DNA of 64,000 bases from Streptomyces sp. ISL-87 (GTDB taxonomy: Bacteria > Actinomycetota > Actinomycetes > Streptomycetales > Streptomycetaceae): positions 34,864-98,863 of the forward strand of contig NZ_JAGGOY010000062.1 in the NCBI RefSeq assembly GCF_018614095.1. Reading direction: 5' to 3'. The position numbers and the translations under genes were made by a program. The stretch's first letter is position 1. Each line of letters opens with the position of its first letter. The notes under the pieces were generated by a model. The model did not search any database, was not told where the DNA came from, and was given only the letters and a program-made list of their open reading frames with translations. This document shows positions 47,622 to 56,420 of this stretch, one piece after another.

Positions 47622-48328
47622 GGCAATTCTCCTCCAGGAGGCGGAGGAAGGGTTTGTCACCTTGAGCCTGCGACCACACGCGACCACCACGCCCGTCGAA
47701 TGCATGGTGACCTGCGAGTTTCCCTTGTCCGGGCGCTCAAGGACCCCAACCCGGAGAGCGTCTCAGATTCTCGGTGTCTGGTGGTACACGTGGCGTACCC
47801 GATTTGACCTGCAATGCTGGCGGTAACTGCTGCTGATGGGGTGCTGACCCGCGTCTGGCCCGGGTCTTGGTGTTGGCTACCCGAGTGCTTGGGTTGTGGC
47901 GCCTCTCCAGCCAGTTGTGGGCGACGCGATCGCCAGGATGTCCGCCAAACCGAAGCAACCTCAGGCTGTCTGCCCCGCGCGACTCCCCAAGATCGCATCA
48001 GTGTCAGGTTGTGATCCGCCCTGGCGGGAGGCACGCCTCCAGGCAGCAGCTGCCGCGAGCGCCAGTGCGGCGCGCGTGCAGCTCAGGCCGCTCGGCGGGC
48101 ATCGTATGCAGGGCGGCGCCGCGATCGTGAGGACCGCGCCCATCACCAGCAGGCGTGAGGCCGGACAGCGGGCGGGTCAGCGGGTCGCTGCCGCTTTTCG
48201 GGCGGCGCGGCCGGTACGAGCGGACGGCCCTTCCATACGGGGCTCCTGACAGGAGGGCTCTGTCACGCGCAGCGTCGCACAGACTGACTGCGGCCGGCGG
48301 CTGTACGGTCTCTCGGGCGGCTCGCGGC
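47622..48328. other. Intergenic/degenerate region inside the island
   Basis: About 700 bases between the integrase and the MerR gene. Several short open frames exist on both strands, but none has coherent family similarity. The GC content near 47700-47800 is lower than in core genes. A short minus-strand hydrophobic stretch (around 48040-48140) could be the remains of a membrane protein. This is where an excisionase would be expected; none was recognised. Confidence 0.5.
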
Positions 48329-48739
48329 TCAGGACCCGGCGGGTGCGGTCTGGTGCAGGCGCGTGCGGAGCGTTCCGGCGAAATCCTCGGCGCGGGCCAG
48401 CTGAACCCGGAGCTTGTCGACCTGCTCGGTAGCGGCCTGCTCGTACTCGCGCACACGCTCGAGCAGGGCCTCACGCGCATCGGTGTCGAGGGTGTCATCG
48501 CCATCCAGGCGATCGGTGGCGGCCAGGAGGTCGCGCATCTGGTCCAGGGTGAAGCCGAGCGGCTTCATGCGGCGGATGACCATGAGCCGCTGCACGTCGG
48601 TCTCGGTGTAGAGGCGGAATCCGCCCTGGGAGCGGGCCGAGGGGACGACGAGGCCGGTTTCCTCGTAGTGCCGGATCGTGCGCAGCGACAGCTCCGTCCG
48701 CGCGGCGACCTCGCCGATCTGCATGTGCTTGTCGTCCAC
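48329..48739 (-). CDS. MerR family transcriptional regulator
   Basis: A 136-residue regulator, GTG complement 48737-48739 with GGAG upstream (ATG five codons later is the alternative). The winged HTH begins MQIGEVAARTELSLRTIRHYEETGLVVPSARSQGGFRLY, and the second part is QRLMVIRRMKPLGFTLDQMRDLL. The coiled-coil region follows, and there is no metal-binding Cys cluster, so the inducer is unlikely to be a thiophilic metal. It is divergent from the SulP gene with a palindrome between them, and probably controls both. Confidence 0.88.
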   Translation of the reverse strand: MDDKHMQIGEVAARTELSLRTIRHYEETGLVVPSARSQGGFRLYTETDVQRLMVIRRMKPLGFTLDQMRDLLAATDRLDGDDTLDTDAREALLERVREYEQAATEQVDKLRVQLARAEDFAGTLRTRLHQTAPAGS

Positions 48740-49147
48740 GCCCGCACTCCTGGCCCTTCCCATCGTGGCGGGCCGCGTTCTGCGACCCCACCGATCTCTA
48801 CTCTAACGTTAAGGTAGAGTTGGTGGTGCGCGGGTGGCCCCTGGCCTCCCGCGGTGCAGCCGTGTCGGGGCCGATGGTGCCCCCAGCGAAGATCCGATCC
48901 CGCAGGAGCCAAGCATGCGCGAGCCCATGACGCCCAGCGCTGCCGCCTGCCCACCGTGACACTTAGCTTCGGATGCGAGCTGCCCGGCCGCGTACTGCGC
49001 AGGCCCGCCGCATCCACCTTTCCGAACTTCCGGCCCGCCTGATTTCCCGGGCCGACCGCGGGGTGCCGGCCCGGCCGCTCCGCGTTCTCCCGCACACCCC
49101 GGCCTGCCCAGAGCGGGTGTGCCCGAGTACGACAGGTTCCTACTCCC
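48740..49147. other. Divergent regulatory region of merR and sulP
   Basis: About 400 bases. The MerR-type palindrome is near the regulator end. The remaining roughly 320 bases before the sulP start form a long leader without a clear ribosome site next to the TTG start. A short ORF at 48973 does not have the Cys-ended pattern of sulphur-gene leader peptides. Confidence 0.5.
48800..48820. promoter_or_regulatory. MerR operator candidate
   Basis: ACTCTA and TAGAGT half-sites flank ACGTTAAGG within a lower-GC segment between the divergent MerR and SulP genes. Its location and dyad symmetry fit binding by the adjacent regulator. Confidence 0.6.
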
Positions 49148-50653
49148 TTGTCTTCTGCTTCCCTGACGTCCCCCGCCGCGCGCCTGCGCGGCCTGCGCCC
49201 CGACTGGCTGAATAACCCGAAGGTCTGGCGCACTGAGGTCCTGGCCGGCCTGGTCGTCGCGCTCGCCCTGATCCCCGAGGCGATCTCGTTCTCGATCATC
49301 GCCGGGGTCGACCCGGCGGTCGGCCTGTTTGCCTCCTTCACGATGGCCGTGGTCATCTCGGTCGTGGGCGGGCGCCGGGCGATGATCTCGGCGGCCACCG
49401 GTGCCGTCGCGCTCGTGATCGCACCGCTCAACCGTGAGCACGGCTTCGGCTACCTCGTGGCGGCAGTCATACTGGCCGGCGTCATCCAGGTCGCGCTCGG
49501 CGCCCTCGGCGTCGCGAAGCTGATGCGGTTCGTTCCGCGCTCGGTGATGGTCGGCTTCGTCAACGCCCTCGCCATCCTGATCTTCATGGCCCAGGTCCCC
49601 GAGATGCACGACGTGCCGTGGGCCGTCTATCCGCTGATCATCGGCGGCCTCGCGTTGATGGTGTTCTTCCCGAAGATCACCACGGTGATCCCGGCCCCGC
49701 TGGTCTCCATCGTCATCCTCACCGTCATCACGGTCGCGGCCGGGATCGCCGTGCCCACCGTCGGCGACAAGGGCGCCCTGCCGTCCTCGCTGCCGGTCCC
49801 GGGCCTGCCCGACGTGCCCTTCACCATCGACACCCTGACCACCATCGCCCCCTACGCGTTCGCGATGGCGCTGGTCGGCCTCATGGAATCCCTCATGACG
49901 GCCAAGCTCGTCGACGAGATCACCGACACCCACTCCTCCAAGACCCGCGAATCGGTCGGCCAGGGCATCGCCAACATCGTCACCGGCTTCTTCGGCGGCA
50001 TGGGCGGCTGCGCCATGATCGGCCAGACGATGATCAACGTGAAGGTGTCCGGCGCCCGTACCCGCCTGTCCACGTTCCTCGCCGGCGCGTTTCTGATGGT
50101 GCTGTGCATCGTCTTCGGCCCGGTCGTCTCCGACATCCCCATGGCCGCCCTGGTCGCCGTGATGGTCATGGTGTCGTTCGCGACCTTCGACTGGCACTCC
50201 ATCGCCCCCAAGACCCTCAAGCGGATGCCGGCCGGTGAGATCACGGTCATGGTCATCACCGTGATCTGCGTGGTCGCCACCGCCAACCTGGCCATCGGCG
50301 TCGTCGTCGGCTCGGTCACCGCGATGGTCATTTTCGCCAAGCGCGTCGCCCACCTCGCCGAAGTCACCCCCGTCACCACCCCTGACGGCACCAGCGTGAT
50401 CTACACGGTGACCGGCGAACTGTTCTTCGCCTCCTCCAACGACCTCGTCGGCCAGTTCAACTACACAGGCGACCCCGACAAGATCGTCATCGACCTGTCC
50501 GCAGCCCACGTCTGGGACGCCTCCTCGGTCGCAGCCCTGGACGCCATCGAGACCAAGTACGCCCAGCGCGGCAAAACGGTCGAGATCACCGGTCTCAACG
50601 ACCCGAGCGCCGACCTCCACGGCAAGCTCACCGGCGAACTCGCCAGCCACTGA
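49148..50653 (+). CDS. SulP family anion transporter
   Basis: A 501-residue SLC26/SulP protein. The TTG at 49148 suits the family start (RLRGLRPDWLNNPKVWRTEVLAGLVVALALIPEAISFSIIAGVDP). Ten or more membrane segments follow, then a C-terminal STAS domain (about 405-495, VIYTVTGELFFASSND, IVIDLSAAHVWDASSVAALDAI). Such proteins carry sulphate, bicarbonate or other oxyanions. In an arsenic island an oxyanion role is suggestive, but the substrate is not shown. It is likely controlled by the divergent MerR regulator. Confidence 0.9.
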   Translation: MSSASLTSPAARLRGLRPDWLNNPKVWRTEVLAGLVVALALIPEAISFSIIAGVDPAVGLFASFTMAVVISVVGGRRAMISAATGAVALVIAPLNREHGFGYLVAAVILAGVIQVALGALGVAKLMRFVPRSVMVGFVNALAILIFMAQVPEMHDVPWAVYPLIIGGLALMVFFPKITTVIPAPLVSIVILTVITVAAGIAVPTVGDKGALPSSLPVPGLPDVPFTIDTLTTIAPYAFAMALVGLMESLMTAKLVDEITDTHSSKTRESVGQGIANIVTGFFGGMGGCAMIGQTMINVKVSGARTRLSTFLAGAFLMVLCIVFGPVVSDIPMAALVAVMVMVSFATFDWHSIAPKTLKRMPAGEITVMVITVICVVATANLAIGVVVGSVTAMVIFAKRVAHLAEVTPVTTPDGTSVIYTVTGELFFASSNDLVGQFNYTGDPDKIVIDLSAAHVWDASSVAALDAIETKYAQRGKTVEITGLNDPSADLHGKLTGELASH

Positions 50654-50785
50654 ACCCGCGTACGCGAATCTTCATCGATCTCAGCTAGCAGTCCCGCTGT
50701 CATCACCGCGCGTGTGACTTTGATTCCACCCTGGCCAGACTCTTTACAGCTATCTGCCAGTCCAGGACGTGACGACACGTACAAG

Positions 50786-50824
50786 AAGGGGGCGGCCCAC
50801 ACCATTGGTGTGGGCCGCCCCCTT
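50786..50824. terminator. Bidirectional terminator between sulP and trxB
   Basis: AAGGGGGCGGCCCACACC and its exact reverse complement form an 18-base perfect stem around a 3-base loop. It ends with CTT on one strand and AAG on the other, serving both convergent genes. It is the longest perfect hairpin I found in the window. Confidence 0.93.
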
Positions 50825-50837
50825 CGGTGCGATCAGG

Positions 50838-51824
50838 TCAGACTGCTGCTGGTGCAGGTTCATTCTTCGTACGCAGAGCAGCAAGGTACCGCTCGGCGTC
50901 GAGGGCTGCGGCGCACCCGGTGCCAGCGGCAGTGATGGCTTGGCGGTATGTGCGGTCGACGACATCGCCAGCGGCGAAGACGCCGGGGAGGCTCGTGCGG
51001 GTGGAGGGCGCTTGGACCTTCAGGTAGCCCTCGTCGTCGAAGTCGAGCTGGCCGGTGAACAGCTCGGTGCGCGGGTCGTGCCCGATCGCGATGAACAGTC
51101 CGGTCACGTCCAGATCGCGGAGCCTTCCGGTGAAGGTGTCGCGCAGGACGACGCCCACCAGCATGCCGTCCTTCTCCTTGATCTCGGCGATTTCGCTGTC
51201 GAATACGAACGAGATCTTGTCGTCTGTGAAGGCCCGGTCCTGCATGACCTTCGAGGCGCGCAGGGTGCTGCGGCGGTGGACGACGGTGACGGATTTGGCG
51301 AAGCGGGTGAGGAAGGTGGCCTCCTCCATGGCGGTGTCACCGCCGCCCACCACGACGATGTCACGGTCGCGGAAGAAGAACCCGTCGCAGGTCGCGCACC
51401 AGGACACGCCGCGCCCCGACAGCTCGTCCTCCTTGGGAAGGCCGAGCTTGCGATACCCGGAGCCGGTGGCGATGATCACCGTCCTCGCACGGTGGACGGT
51501 GCCCTCGGAGTCGGTGACATCTTTGATGGGGCCGGTCAGGTCGACGGAGACGATGTCGTCGTCGATCATCTGGGCGCCGAACTTCTCCGCTTGGACGCGC
51601 ATGCTGTCCATGAGGTCCGGGCCGTCGATGCCGCTGGGGAAGCCGGGGAAGTTCTCCACCTCGGTGGTCGTCGTCAGCGAGCCGCCGACGAAGATCGAGC
51701 TGCCGAACAGCAGGGGCCTCAGCTGCGCGCGGGCGGTGTAGAGGGCGGCGGTGTATCCGGCGGGGCCGGAGCCGATGATGATGACGTTATGTATGCCGTC
51801 GTCGGCGGTGGTCGCGTCGGTCAC
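50838..51824 (-). CDS. Thioredoxin-disulfide reductase of the ars operon (ArsT-like)
   Basis: A 328-residue flavoenzyme; GTG complement 51822-51824. FAD-binding IIGSGPAGYTAALYTARA, NADPH-binding VVGGGDTAMEEATFL, redox Cys pair in SWCATCDG (about residues 143-146) and C-terminal GVFAAGDVVDRTYRQAITAAGTG are intact. It starts 4 bases after the arsC stop. In Streptomyces plasmid ars operons a thioredoxin reductase (arsT) recycles thioredoxin used by ArsC, the most likely role here. Confidence 0.92.
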   Translation of the reverse strand: MTDATTADDGIHNVIIIGSGPAGYTAALYTARAQLRPLLFGSSIFVGGSLTTTTEVENFPGFPSGIDGPDLMDSMRVQAEKFGAQMIDDDIVSVDLTGPIKDVTDSEGTVHRARTVIIATGSGYRKLGLPKEDELSGRGVSWCATCDGFFFRDRDIVVVGGGDTAMEEATFLTRFAKSVTVVHRRSTLRASKVMQDRAFTDDKISFVFDSEIAEIKEKDGMLVGVVLRDTFTGRLRDLDVTGLFIAIGHDPRTELFTGQLDFDDEGYLKVQAPSTRTSLPGVFAAGDVVDRTYRQAITAAGTGCAAALDAERYLAALRTKNEPAPAAV

Positions 51825-51828
51825 GGGA

Positions 51829-52278
51829 TCAGCCCTGCTTCTTGGCGTCGATTTCGGCGATCAGGCCCTCGATGAGGCCCTTGATCTCGTCGCGGATGGG
51901 CCGCACGGCCTCGACGCCCTGGCCGGCCGGGTCCTCGAGCTGCCAGTCGAGGTAGGTCTTGCCGGGGAAGTAGGGGCAGGCGTCGCCGCAGCCCATCGTG
52001 ATGATGTAGTCGGACGCCTGGGCGGCTTCGGGGGTGAGGACCTTCGGCTTCTGGTCGGAGATGTCGATGCCCAGCTCGGCCATGGCAGCGACGGCGGAGG
52101 GGTTGATCTGCTCGCCGGGCATGGAGCCGGCGGAGCGCACCTCGACGCGGTCACCTGCGAGGTGGCGCAGGAACCCGGCCGCCATCTGGGAGCGGCCCGC
52201 GTTGTGGATGCAGACGAACAGGACGGAGGCGGCTGGGGGTACCTCCCAGCCGCCAGGCTGGGGGAGAGCGGAGGACAT
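51829..52278 (-). CDS. arsC: Thioredoxin-coupled arsenate reductase
   Basis: A 149-residue low-molecular-weight phosphatase-fold arsenate reductase. The P-loop VCIHNAGRSQ carries the nucleophile C23, and the relay Cys residues C97 and C101 are in TMGCGDACPYFPG, as in thioredoxin-dependent enzymes. It reduces As(V) to As(III). The gene follows the frameshifted paralogue after about 50 bases and immediately precedes the thioredoxin reductase gene. Confidence 0.93.
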   Translation of the reverse strand: MSSALPQPGGWEVPPAASVLFVCIHNAGRSQMAAGFLRHLAGDRVEVRSAGSMPGEQINPSAVAAMAELGIDISDQKPKVLTPEAAQASDYIITMGCGDACPYFPGKTYLDWQLEDPAGQGVEAVRPIRDEIKGLIEGLIAEIDAKKQG

Positions 52279-52331
52279 CTGTTCTTCCTTGAGGTGAGGC
52301 GACTGCGGTGGGGATGCGGGGGCTTGCGGCT

Positions 52332-52960
52332 CTACGGCGCGAGCTGCACGAGCAACTCGCTGATGTGGGCGTCGATCTCGTCGCGGATCTCCCGTACGAC
52401 GGCGATCGGCGCAGCTTCGGGTCGGCGACAGGCCAGTCGAGGTAGCGGCGACCGGGCACGACAGGGCAGGCGTCGCCGCAGCCCATCGTGATCACGATGT
52501 CGGCAGCCTCGACGACCTCTTCGGTCAAGGGCTTGGGGAACGCATCGGCGAGGTCCGCACCGGCTTCGGTAACGGCCTGCGCGATGTGCGGCTCCATCTC
52601 GTCGGCCGGACGAGTGCCCGCTGAGGAGACGGTGACGCGCTCGCCCGCCCGGTGGGCGAGGAGGGCGGCGGCCATCTGCGAGCGCCCGGCGTTCTGGCTG
52701 CACACGAACAGCACCCGGGTCGGATCGTTCACCAGCCCTTGGGTGTGGGCGAGGGCGTCCAGGAGCTCGGCGGTCAGCCGTTTCGCCAGCACGACCAGGT
52801 GCGTACGGACCCGTGCCTGCTCGGCAAGACGTGTGTAGGAGTCGGCGAGCAGGCCCAGCACGGTCTCCGGCGAGAAGTGGCCGGCATACCGGGAGGCGAG
52901 GCGGGCAGCCCCCGCGGCCAGGCGTTCGTCCGGCAGGAGGGGTGAAGAGGGCGTGGGCAT
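52332..52960 (-). pseudogene. Second arsenate reductase, with frameshift near its 3' end
   Basis: From the ATG complement 52958-52960 the protein has a three-helix dimerisation domain (RLASRYAGHFSPETVLGLLADSY) and an ArsC domain with VCSQNAGRSQ and MGCGDACPVVPGRRYLDWP. Shortly after (near 52418-52421) the frame is lost; the expected ending (AAPIAVVREIRDEIDAHIS) continues in the next frame to a TAG complement at 52332. Adding one G to the cccgaa run would restore it. The open frame otherwise reads on into arsC. This could be a real mutation or a base-call error. The catalytic Cys residues precede the frameshift. Confidence 0.8.
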
Positions 52961-53015
52961 GGCGTTCCCGTTCAAAGGAGCCAATAAGGTCAGCTCGGAC
53001 TGGTGTCAGGCCCGG

Positions 53016-53033
53016 CTGATGTGACAGTATCAG
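53016..53033. promoter_or_regulatory. ArsR operator candidate (arsC-arsR divergence)
   Basis: CTGAT and ATCAG half-sites with an 8-base spacer lie 3 bases upstream of the arsR start codon, in the gap of about 75 bases between divergent arsenic genes. Binding here would block both promoters. Confidence 0.55.
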
Positions 53034-53036
53034 CAC

Positions 53037-53351
53037 ATGATGACGTCAGTCGACACTGATCTGATCCGGGTTCTGGCCGACCCGCTCAGGCTCCAGATCG
53101 TGACCCTGCTCGCGCGCGAGACCCTCTGCACCACCCATCTCGTGGAGGAGACGGGTGCCAAGCAGACGAACCTCTCCAACCACTTGAAGGTGCTGCGCGA
53201 GGCCGGGGTCGTGGAGACGGAGCCATGCGGGCGGTACATCTACTACCGGCTGCGCCCGGCAGTCATCGAAGCCCTCGCCGGTCAGTTCGCCGACCTCGCC
53301 CTGACCGCGCGTGCCACCGCCGAAGCGAACCTCAAGCGGTCCTGCCCATAG
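53037..53351 (+). CDS. arsR: ArsR-family repressor
   Basis: A 104-residue winged-helix repressor, ATG at 53037 (or 53040). LIRVLADPLRLQIVTLLARETLCTTHLVEETGAKQTNLSNHLKVLREAGVV is the DNA-binding region; Cys residues are at C30 in ETLCTTHL and in ETEPCGRYIYY, plus one near the C-terminus (KRSC). These could form a three-thiol arsenite site different from the CxC type. It leads the aquaporin-arsO operon and is divergent from the arsenate reductases, so it likely represses both. Confidence 0.9.
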   Translation: MMTSVDTDLIRVLADPLRLQIVTLLARETLCTTHLVEETGAKQTNLSNHLKVLREAGVVETEPCGRYIYYRLRPAVIEALAGQFADLALTARATAEANLKRSCP

Positions 53352-53391
53352 TCTTTCGCGCTTCGCCTCACCTGCCCGAGGAGATCCTGTC

Positions 53392-54186
53392 TTGACCGCC
53401 ACCGAGCCCGTCGCCGCCGCCCCCGCAGCGGAGTCCGTCATAGCCGCCGACGTGCCCCAGCCCGCACCCGGCGCGACCCCGCCCCGCACCCCACTGATCG
53501 CCCGCGCCGCCGCCGAGCTGGTGGGCACCGCCGCACTCGTGGCGATCGTCGTCGGCTCCGGCATCCAGGCCACCGATCTCACCGACGACGTGGCGCTCCA
53601 GCTGCTGGCCAACTCCACGGCGACGGTCTTCGGCCTCGGCGTTCTGATTGCCCTGCTTGGTCCAGTCTCCGGTGCCCACTTCAACCCGGCTGTGACGCTG
53701 GCGGAGTGGTGGACCGCCCGCCGCGGTGGCGCCGGCGTCACTGCCCGTGAGCTGGCCGTGTACGTGCCCTCCCAGATCGTCGGCGCCGTCGCGGGCGCGA
53801 TTCTGGCGGACGCTATGTTCGGCGAGCCGCTGGTGAAGTGGGCCACCCACGACCGCTCCGCCGGAAACCTCCTCCTCGGTGAAGTCGTCGCCACCGCGGG
53901 CCTGATCCTGCTGATCTTCGGCCTGGCCCGCACCGACCGGCTGCGCTTCGCGCCCGTCGCCGTCGCCTCGTACATCGGCGCCGCGTACTGGTTCACCTCC
54001 TCCACGTCCTTCGCGAACCCGGCGGTGACCATCGGACGTGCCTTCACCGACACCTTCGCCGGTATCGCCCCGGCCTCCGTGGCCGGCTTCATCGGCATGC
54101 AGCTGATCGGCGTCGTGGTGGGCCTGGCCCTGGTGGCGGTCATCTTCATGCGCGGCAAGACGGACGCCGGGGCGCCCACGGCATGA
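53392..54186 (+). CDS. Aquaporin/MIP-family channel (arsenite channel)
   Basis: A 264-residue channel from the TTG at 53392 (AGGAGA eight bases upstream). After an Ala/Pro-rich cytoplasmic start come six membrane segments and two NPA boxes: AHFNPAVTLAEWW (about 98) and FANPAVTIGRAFTD (about 208). MIP genes in ars operons (Sinorhizobium aqpS, actinobacterial equivalents) let arsenite leave the cell after ArsC reduction. The stop overlaps arsO (ATGA). Confidence 0.92.
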   Translation: MTATEPVAAAPAAESVIAADVPQPAPGATPPRTPLIARAAAELVGTAALVAIVVGSGIQATDLTDDVALQLLANSTATVFGLGVLIALLGPVSGAHFNPAVTLAEWWTARRGGAGVTARELAVYVPSQIVGAVAGAILADAMFGEPLVKWATHDRSAGNLLLGEVVATAGLILLIFGLARTDRLRFAPVAVASYIGAAYWFTSSTSFANPAVTIGRAFTDTFAGIAPASVAGFIGMQLIGVVVGLALVAVIFMRGKTDAGAPTA

Positions 54187-55241
54187 GCCGGCGCACAGAT
54201 GTAGTGGTGATCGGCGGCGGCCAAGCAGGGCTCGCCGCCGGCTACCACCTGCGCCGCCTGGGCATCGAGTTCGTCATCCTCGACGCCCAGGCGACGCCGG
54301 GCGGGGCCTGGCAGCACACCTGGGACTCCTTGCGGCTGTTCTCCCCGGCCGCCTACTCCTCCCTGCCTGGTCGGCTCATGCCGCTCCAGCCCGGGCAGAC
54401 GTATCCGGACGCCGGTCATGTGGTGGAGTACCTCGCGGACTACGAGAAGCGGTACGAACTCCCGGTCCAGCGCGGCGTCTGGGTCGACGCGGTCCACCGC
54501 GACGGCGCGTTCCTGCGCGTCGAGACCGACTGCGGTGACTGGCAGGCCCGTGCCGTCGTCAGCGCCACCGGAACCTGGACCCGCCCGTTCATGCCCGCTG
54601 TGTCCGGCCAGCGTGAGTACACCGGCCGCCAGCTGCACACCGTGCAGTACGGCAGCCCTGCTGAATTCGCCGGCCAGCGGGTGATCGTCGTGGGCGGCGG
54701 CAACTCAGGTGCGCAGATCGCCGCCGATCTCGCCCAGACCGCCGAGCTGACCTGGGTCACCCAGCGCCCGCCCCGCTACCTCGCCGACGACATCGACGGT
54801 CGCGCCCTCTTCGACGCCGCGACCGCCCGCCGCCGCGCTCTCGACGTCGGCCGCACCGACACCGGCGGCGTCGCCTCCCTCGGCGACATCGTCGCCGTTC
54901 CGCCCGTACGCGTCGCCCGCGACGCCGGACTCCTGCTCGCGAAGCCGATGTTCAGCAGTCTCACCCCGACTGGTGTGGAATGGGCGGACGGCACCCGCGC
55001 CGAGGCGGATGCGATCATCTGGTGCACCGGTTTTCGCCCGGCACTGGCCCACTTCGCCTCCCTCCGGCTACGTGGCAGCCGTGGCCGGATCGCCACCGCC
55101 GGCACCCGCGCGGTGGATGAGCCCCGCCTGCACCTGCTCGGCTACGGCGACTGGACCGGCCCGGCCTCCGCCACCCTCATCGGCGTCGGCCGCCCAGCCC
55201 GGGACGCGGCCCGGGAGATTGCCGAGCTGCTGCGGGCTTGA
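54183..55241 (+). CDS. arsO: ArsO-type flavin-containing monooxygenase
   Basis: A 352-residue FAD/NAD(P)H enzyme coupled to the aquaporin gene. FAD-binding VVVIGGGQAGLAAGYHLRRLG is at residues 7-27; the NADPH motif VIVVGGGNSGAQIAADLA is at about 163; VVSATGTWTRP and the C-terminal GYGDWTGPASATLIGVG are also typical. ArsO occurs in Streptomyces arsenic operons (first described on a Streptomyces linear plasmid), and its reaction is unproven. It follows arsR and the aquaporin, so is presumably arsenite-induced. Confidence 0.9.
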   Translation: MSRRTDVVVIGGGQAGLAAGYHLRRLGIEFVILDAQATPGGAWQHTWDSLRLFSPAAYSSLPGRLMPLQPGQTYPDAGHVVEYLADYEKRYELPVQRGVWVDAVHRDGAFLRVETDCGDWQARAVVSATGTWTRPFMPAVSGQREYTGRQLHTVQYGSPAEFAGQRVIVVGGGNSGAQIAADLAQTAELTWVTQRPPRYLADDIDGRALFDAATARRRALDVGRTDTGGVASLGDIVAVPPVRVARDAGLLLAKPMFSSLTPTGVEWADGTRAEADAIIWCTGFRPALAHFASLRLRGSRGRIATAGTRAVDEPRLHLLGYGDWTGPASATLIGVGRPARDAAREIAELLRA

Positions 55242-55268
55242 CCTTCGAGTCGGGTTGAAGGTTTACGT
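55238..55268 (+). promoter_or_regulatory. MerR-type promoter with leaderless start
   Basis: TTGACC (55238-55243), a 19-base spacer containing ACCTTC/GAAGGT half-sites (55241-55262), and a TTACGT -10-like box (55263-55268). The predicted transcription start is within a base or two of the ATG at 55276, so the mRNA would be leaderless. It lies across the arsO stop. Confidence 0.65.
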
Positions 55269-55275
55269 TCGAGGT

Positions 55276-56055
55276 ATGAGCACACTGCGCATTTCGCAGC
55301 TGGCTGAGCGCTCCGGCGTCCCGGCCTCCACGCTGCGGTTCTACGAGACGGCCGGGCTGCTGCCCGCCGAGCGGACCTGCTCCGGCTACCGCCAGTACGG
55401 GCCGGACGCGGTGGAGCGGCTGGCGTTCATCTCCTCCGCGAAGCTGCTGGGGCTGGTGCTGGAGGACATCCGCGAGCTGCTGGACGTACGGGACGCCGGT
55501 GTGTGCGCGGCTGTGCGGGCACGGATGGTGCCGCTGGTTTCCGACCGGATCGCGGACGCGGACCGCCGCTCGGCCGAGCTGGCGGCGTTCTCCGCCCGCC
55601 TCGCCGACGTCCACCGGCAGCTGTCCGGCCCGGCCCCGGCCGGCGGGTGCGGCCCGGACTGCGGCTGCACCACCACCGGCGACAAGGCCCAGGCGCCGGG
55701 GCCGGTCCTGATCGAACTCTCGCCCACCCGCCCCCAGGTTGCCGCCGATGAGCCGTGGCGCGAGGCACCGGTGGCCTGCACGCTCGGCGGGGCCGAACTC
55801 GGTGAGCGCACCCAATGGCAGGCCCTGATCGCGCAGGCCACGAGCCGCGAGGAGATCGCGGACGGAGTTCGCCTGACCTTCCCCAGCACCGCGGAGCTGG
55901 CCGCTGAACTTGCCTCGCTCGCGGCGGCCGAGCAGGACTGCTGCGCGTTCTTCGACTTCACCCTGAACCTCGCCCCCGCCCGGCTGACGCTGACCGTGCG
56001 GGCGCCCGAAGCCGCCGACTCCCTGCTGGCTGACCTGTTCGGAGCCACCGTATGA
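55276..56055 (+). CDS. MerR regulator with C-terminal Cys-containing extension
   Basis: A 259-residue protein, about twice the usual MerR length. Residues 1-75 are the winged HTH (RISQLAERSGVPASTLRFYETAGLLPAERTCSGYRQYG). The dimerisation helix follows (to about 120), then a Cys cluster CGPDCGC (about 124-130), a linker, and a domain of about 110 residues with QWQALIAQATSREEIADGVRLTFP and AAEQDCCAFFDFTLNL. The C-terminal domain resembles small proteins co-encoded with mercury genes, but I cannot name it. The Cys clusters indicate metal sensing. It overlaps a MerT-like gene and probably regulates its own transcript. Confidence 0.85.
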   Translation: MSTLRISQLAERSGVPASTLRFYETAGLLPAERTCSGYRQYGPDAVERLAFISSAKLLGLVLEDIRELLDVRDAGVCAAVRARMVPLVSDRIADADRRSAELAAFSARLADVHRQLSGPAPAGGCGPDCGCTTTGDKAQAPGPVLIELSPTRPQVAADEPWREAPVACTLGGAELGERTQWQALIAQATSREEIADGVRLTFPSTAELAAELASLAAAEQDCCAFFDFTLNLAPARLTLTVRAPEAADSLLADLFGATV

Positions 56056-56360
56056 ACCCCGAGACGAAGTCCTCCGGCACGTCCCTCCTCGGCGTGGGCG
56101 CGCTCGCCGCCCTGGCCTGCGCGGCGTGCTGCATCGGCCCGATCCTGGCCCTTCTCGGTGGGCTGGGGGCGCTTACCGCGATCGGTTCCCTCTGGGTTCC
56201 CGCCCTGGCCGGCGTCACCGTGCTCGCCCTGGCGGCCATGGCGTGGGTACTGCACCGGCGTCGTCGTGCTGCCGCCTGCGTCAGCGCGCCGGGTCCTGTG
56301 GACCTGGGCCTGCCCACCACCCCGCCGCCCGCGGCAGGAAACGCACGCTTGCCACAATGA
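56052..56360 (+). CDS. Small membrane protein, MerT/MerF-like
   Basis: A 102-residue protein coupled to the MerR gene by an ATGA overlap. Two membrane segments are visible; the first contains ACAACCIGPILALLGG with vicinal Cys residues, resembling the Cys-Cys pair and CCxGPxxL motif of mercuric ion transporters MerT and MerF. The second is LAGVTVLALAAMAWVL, followed by basic residues and a Pro/Ala tail. Similarity is short, so transport of Hg(II) is a hypothesis. Confidence 0.65.
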   Translation: MNPETKSSGTSLLGVGALAALACAACCIGPILALLGGLGALTAIGSLWVPALAGVTVLALAAMAWVLHRRRRAAACVSAPGPVDLGLPTTPPPAAGNARLPQ

Positions 56361-56420
56361 CCGCGCCGCCCACAGGGCGGCCATACGATCAGCACGCAGG
56401 TACGGCAGGGAGTCGGCAAG

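Noticed and set aside
48973..49215. Short ORF before sulP as a sulphur-gene leader peptide
   Set aside because: Leader peptides of Streptomyces sulphur genes are short and end near Cys; this frame lacks the pattern and overlaps the start of sulP.
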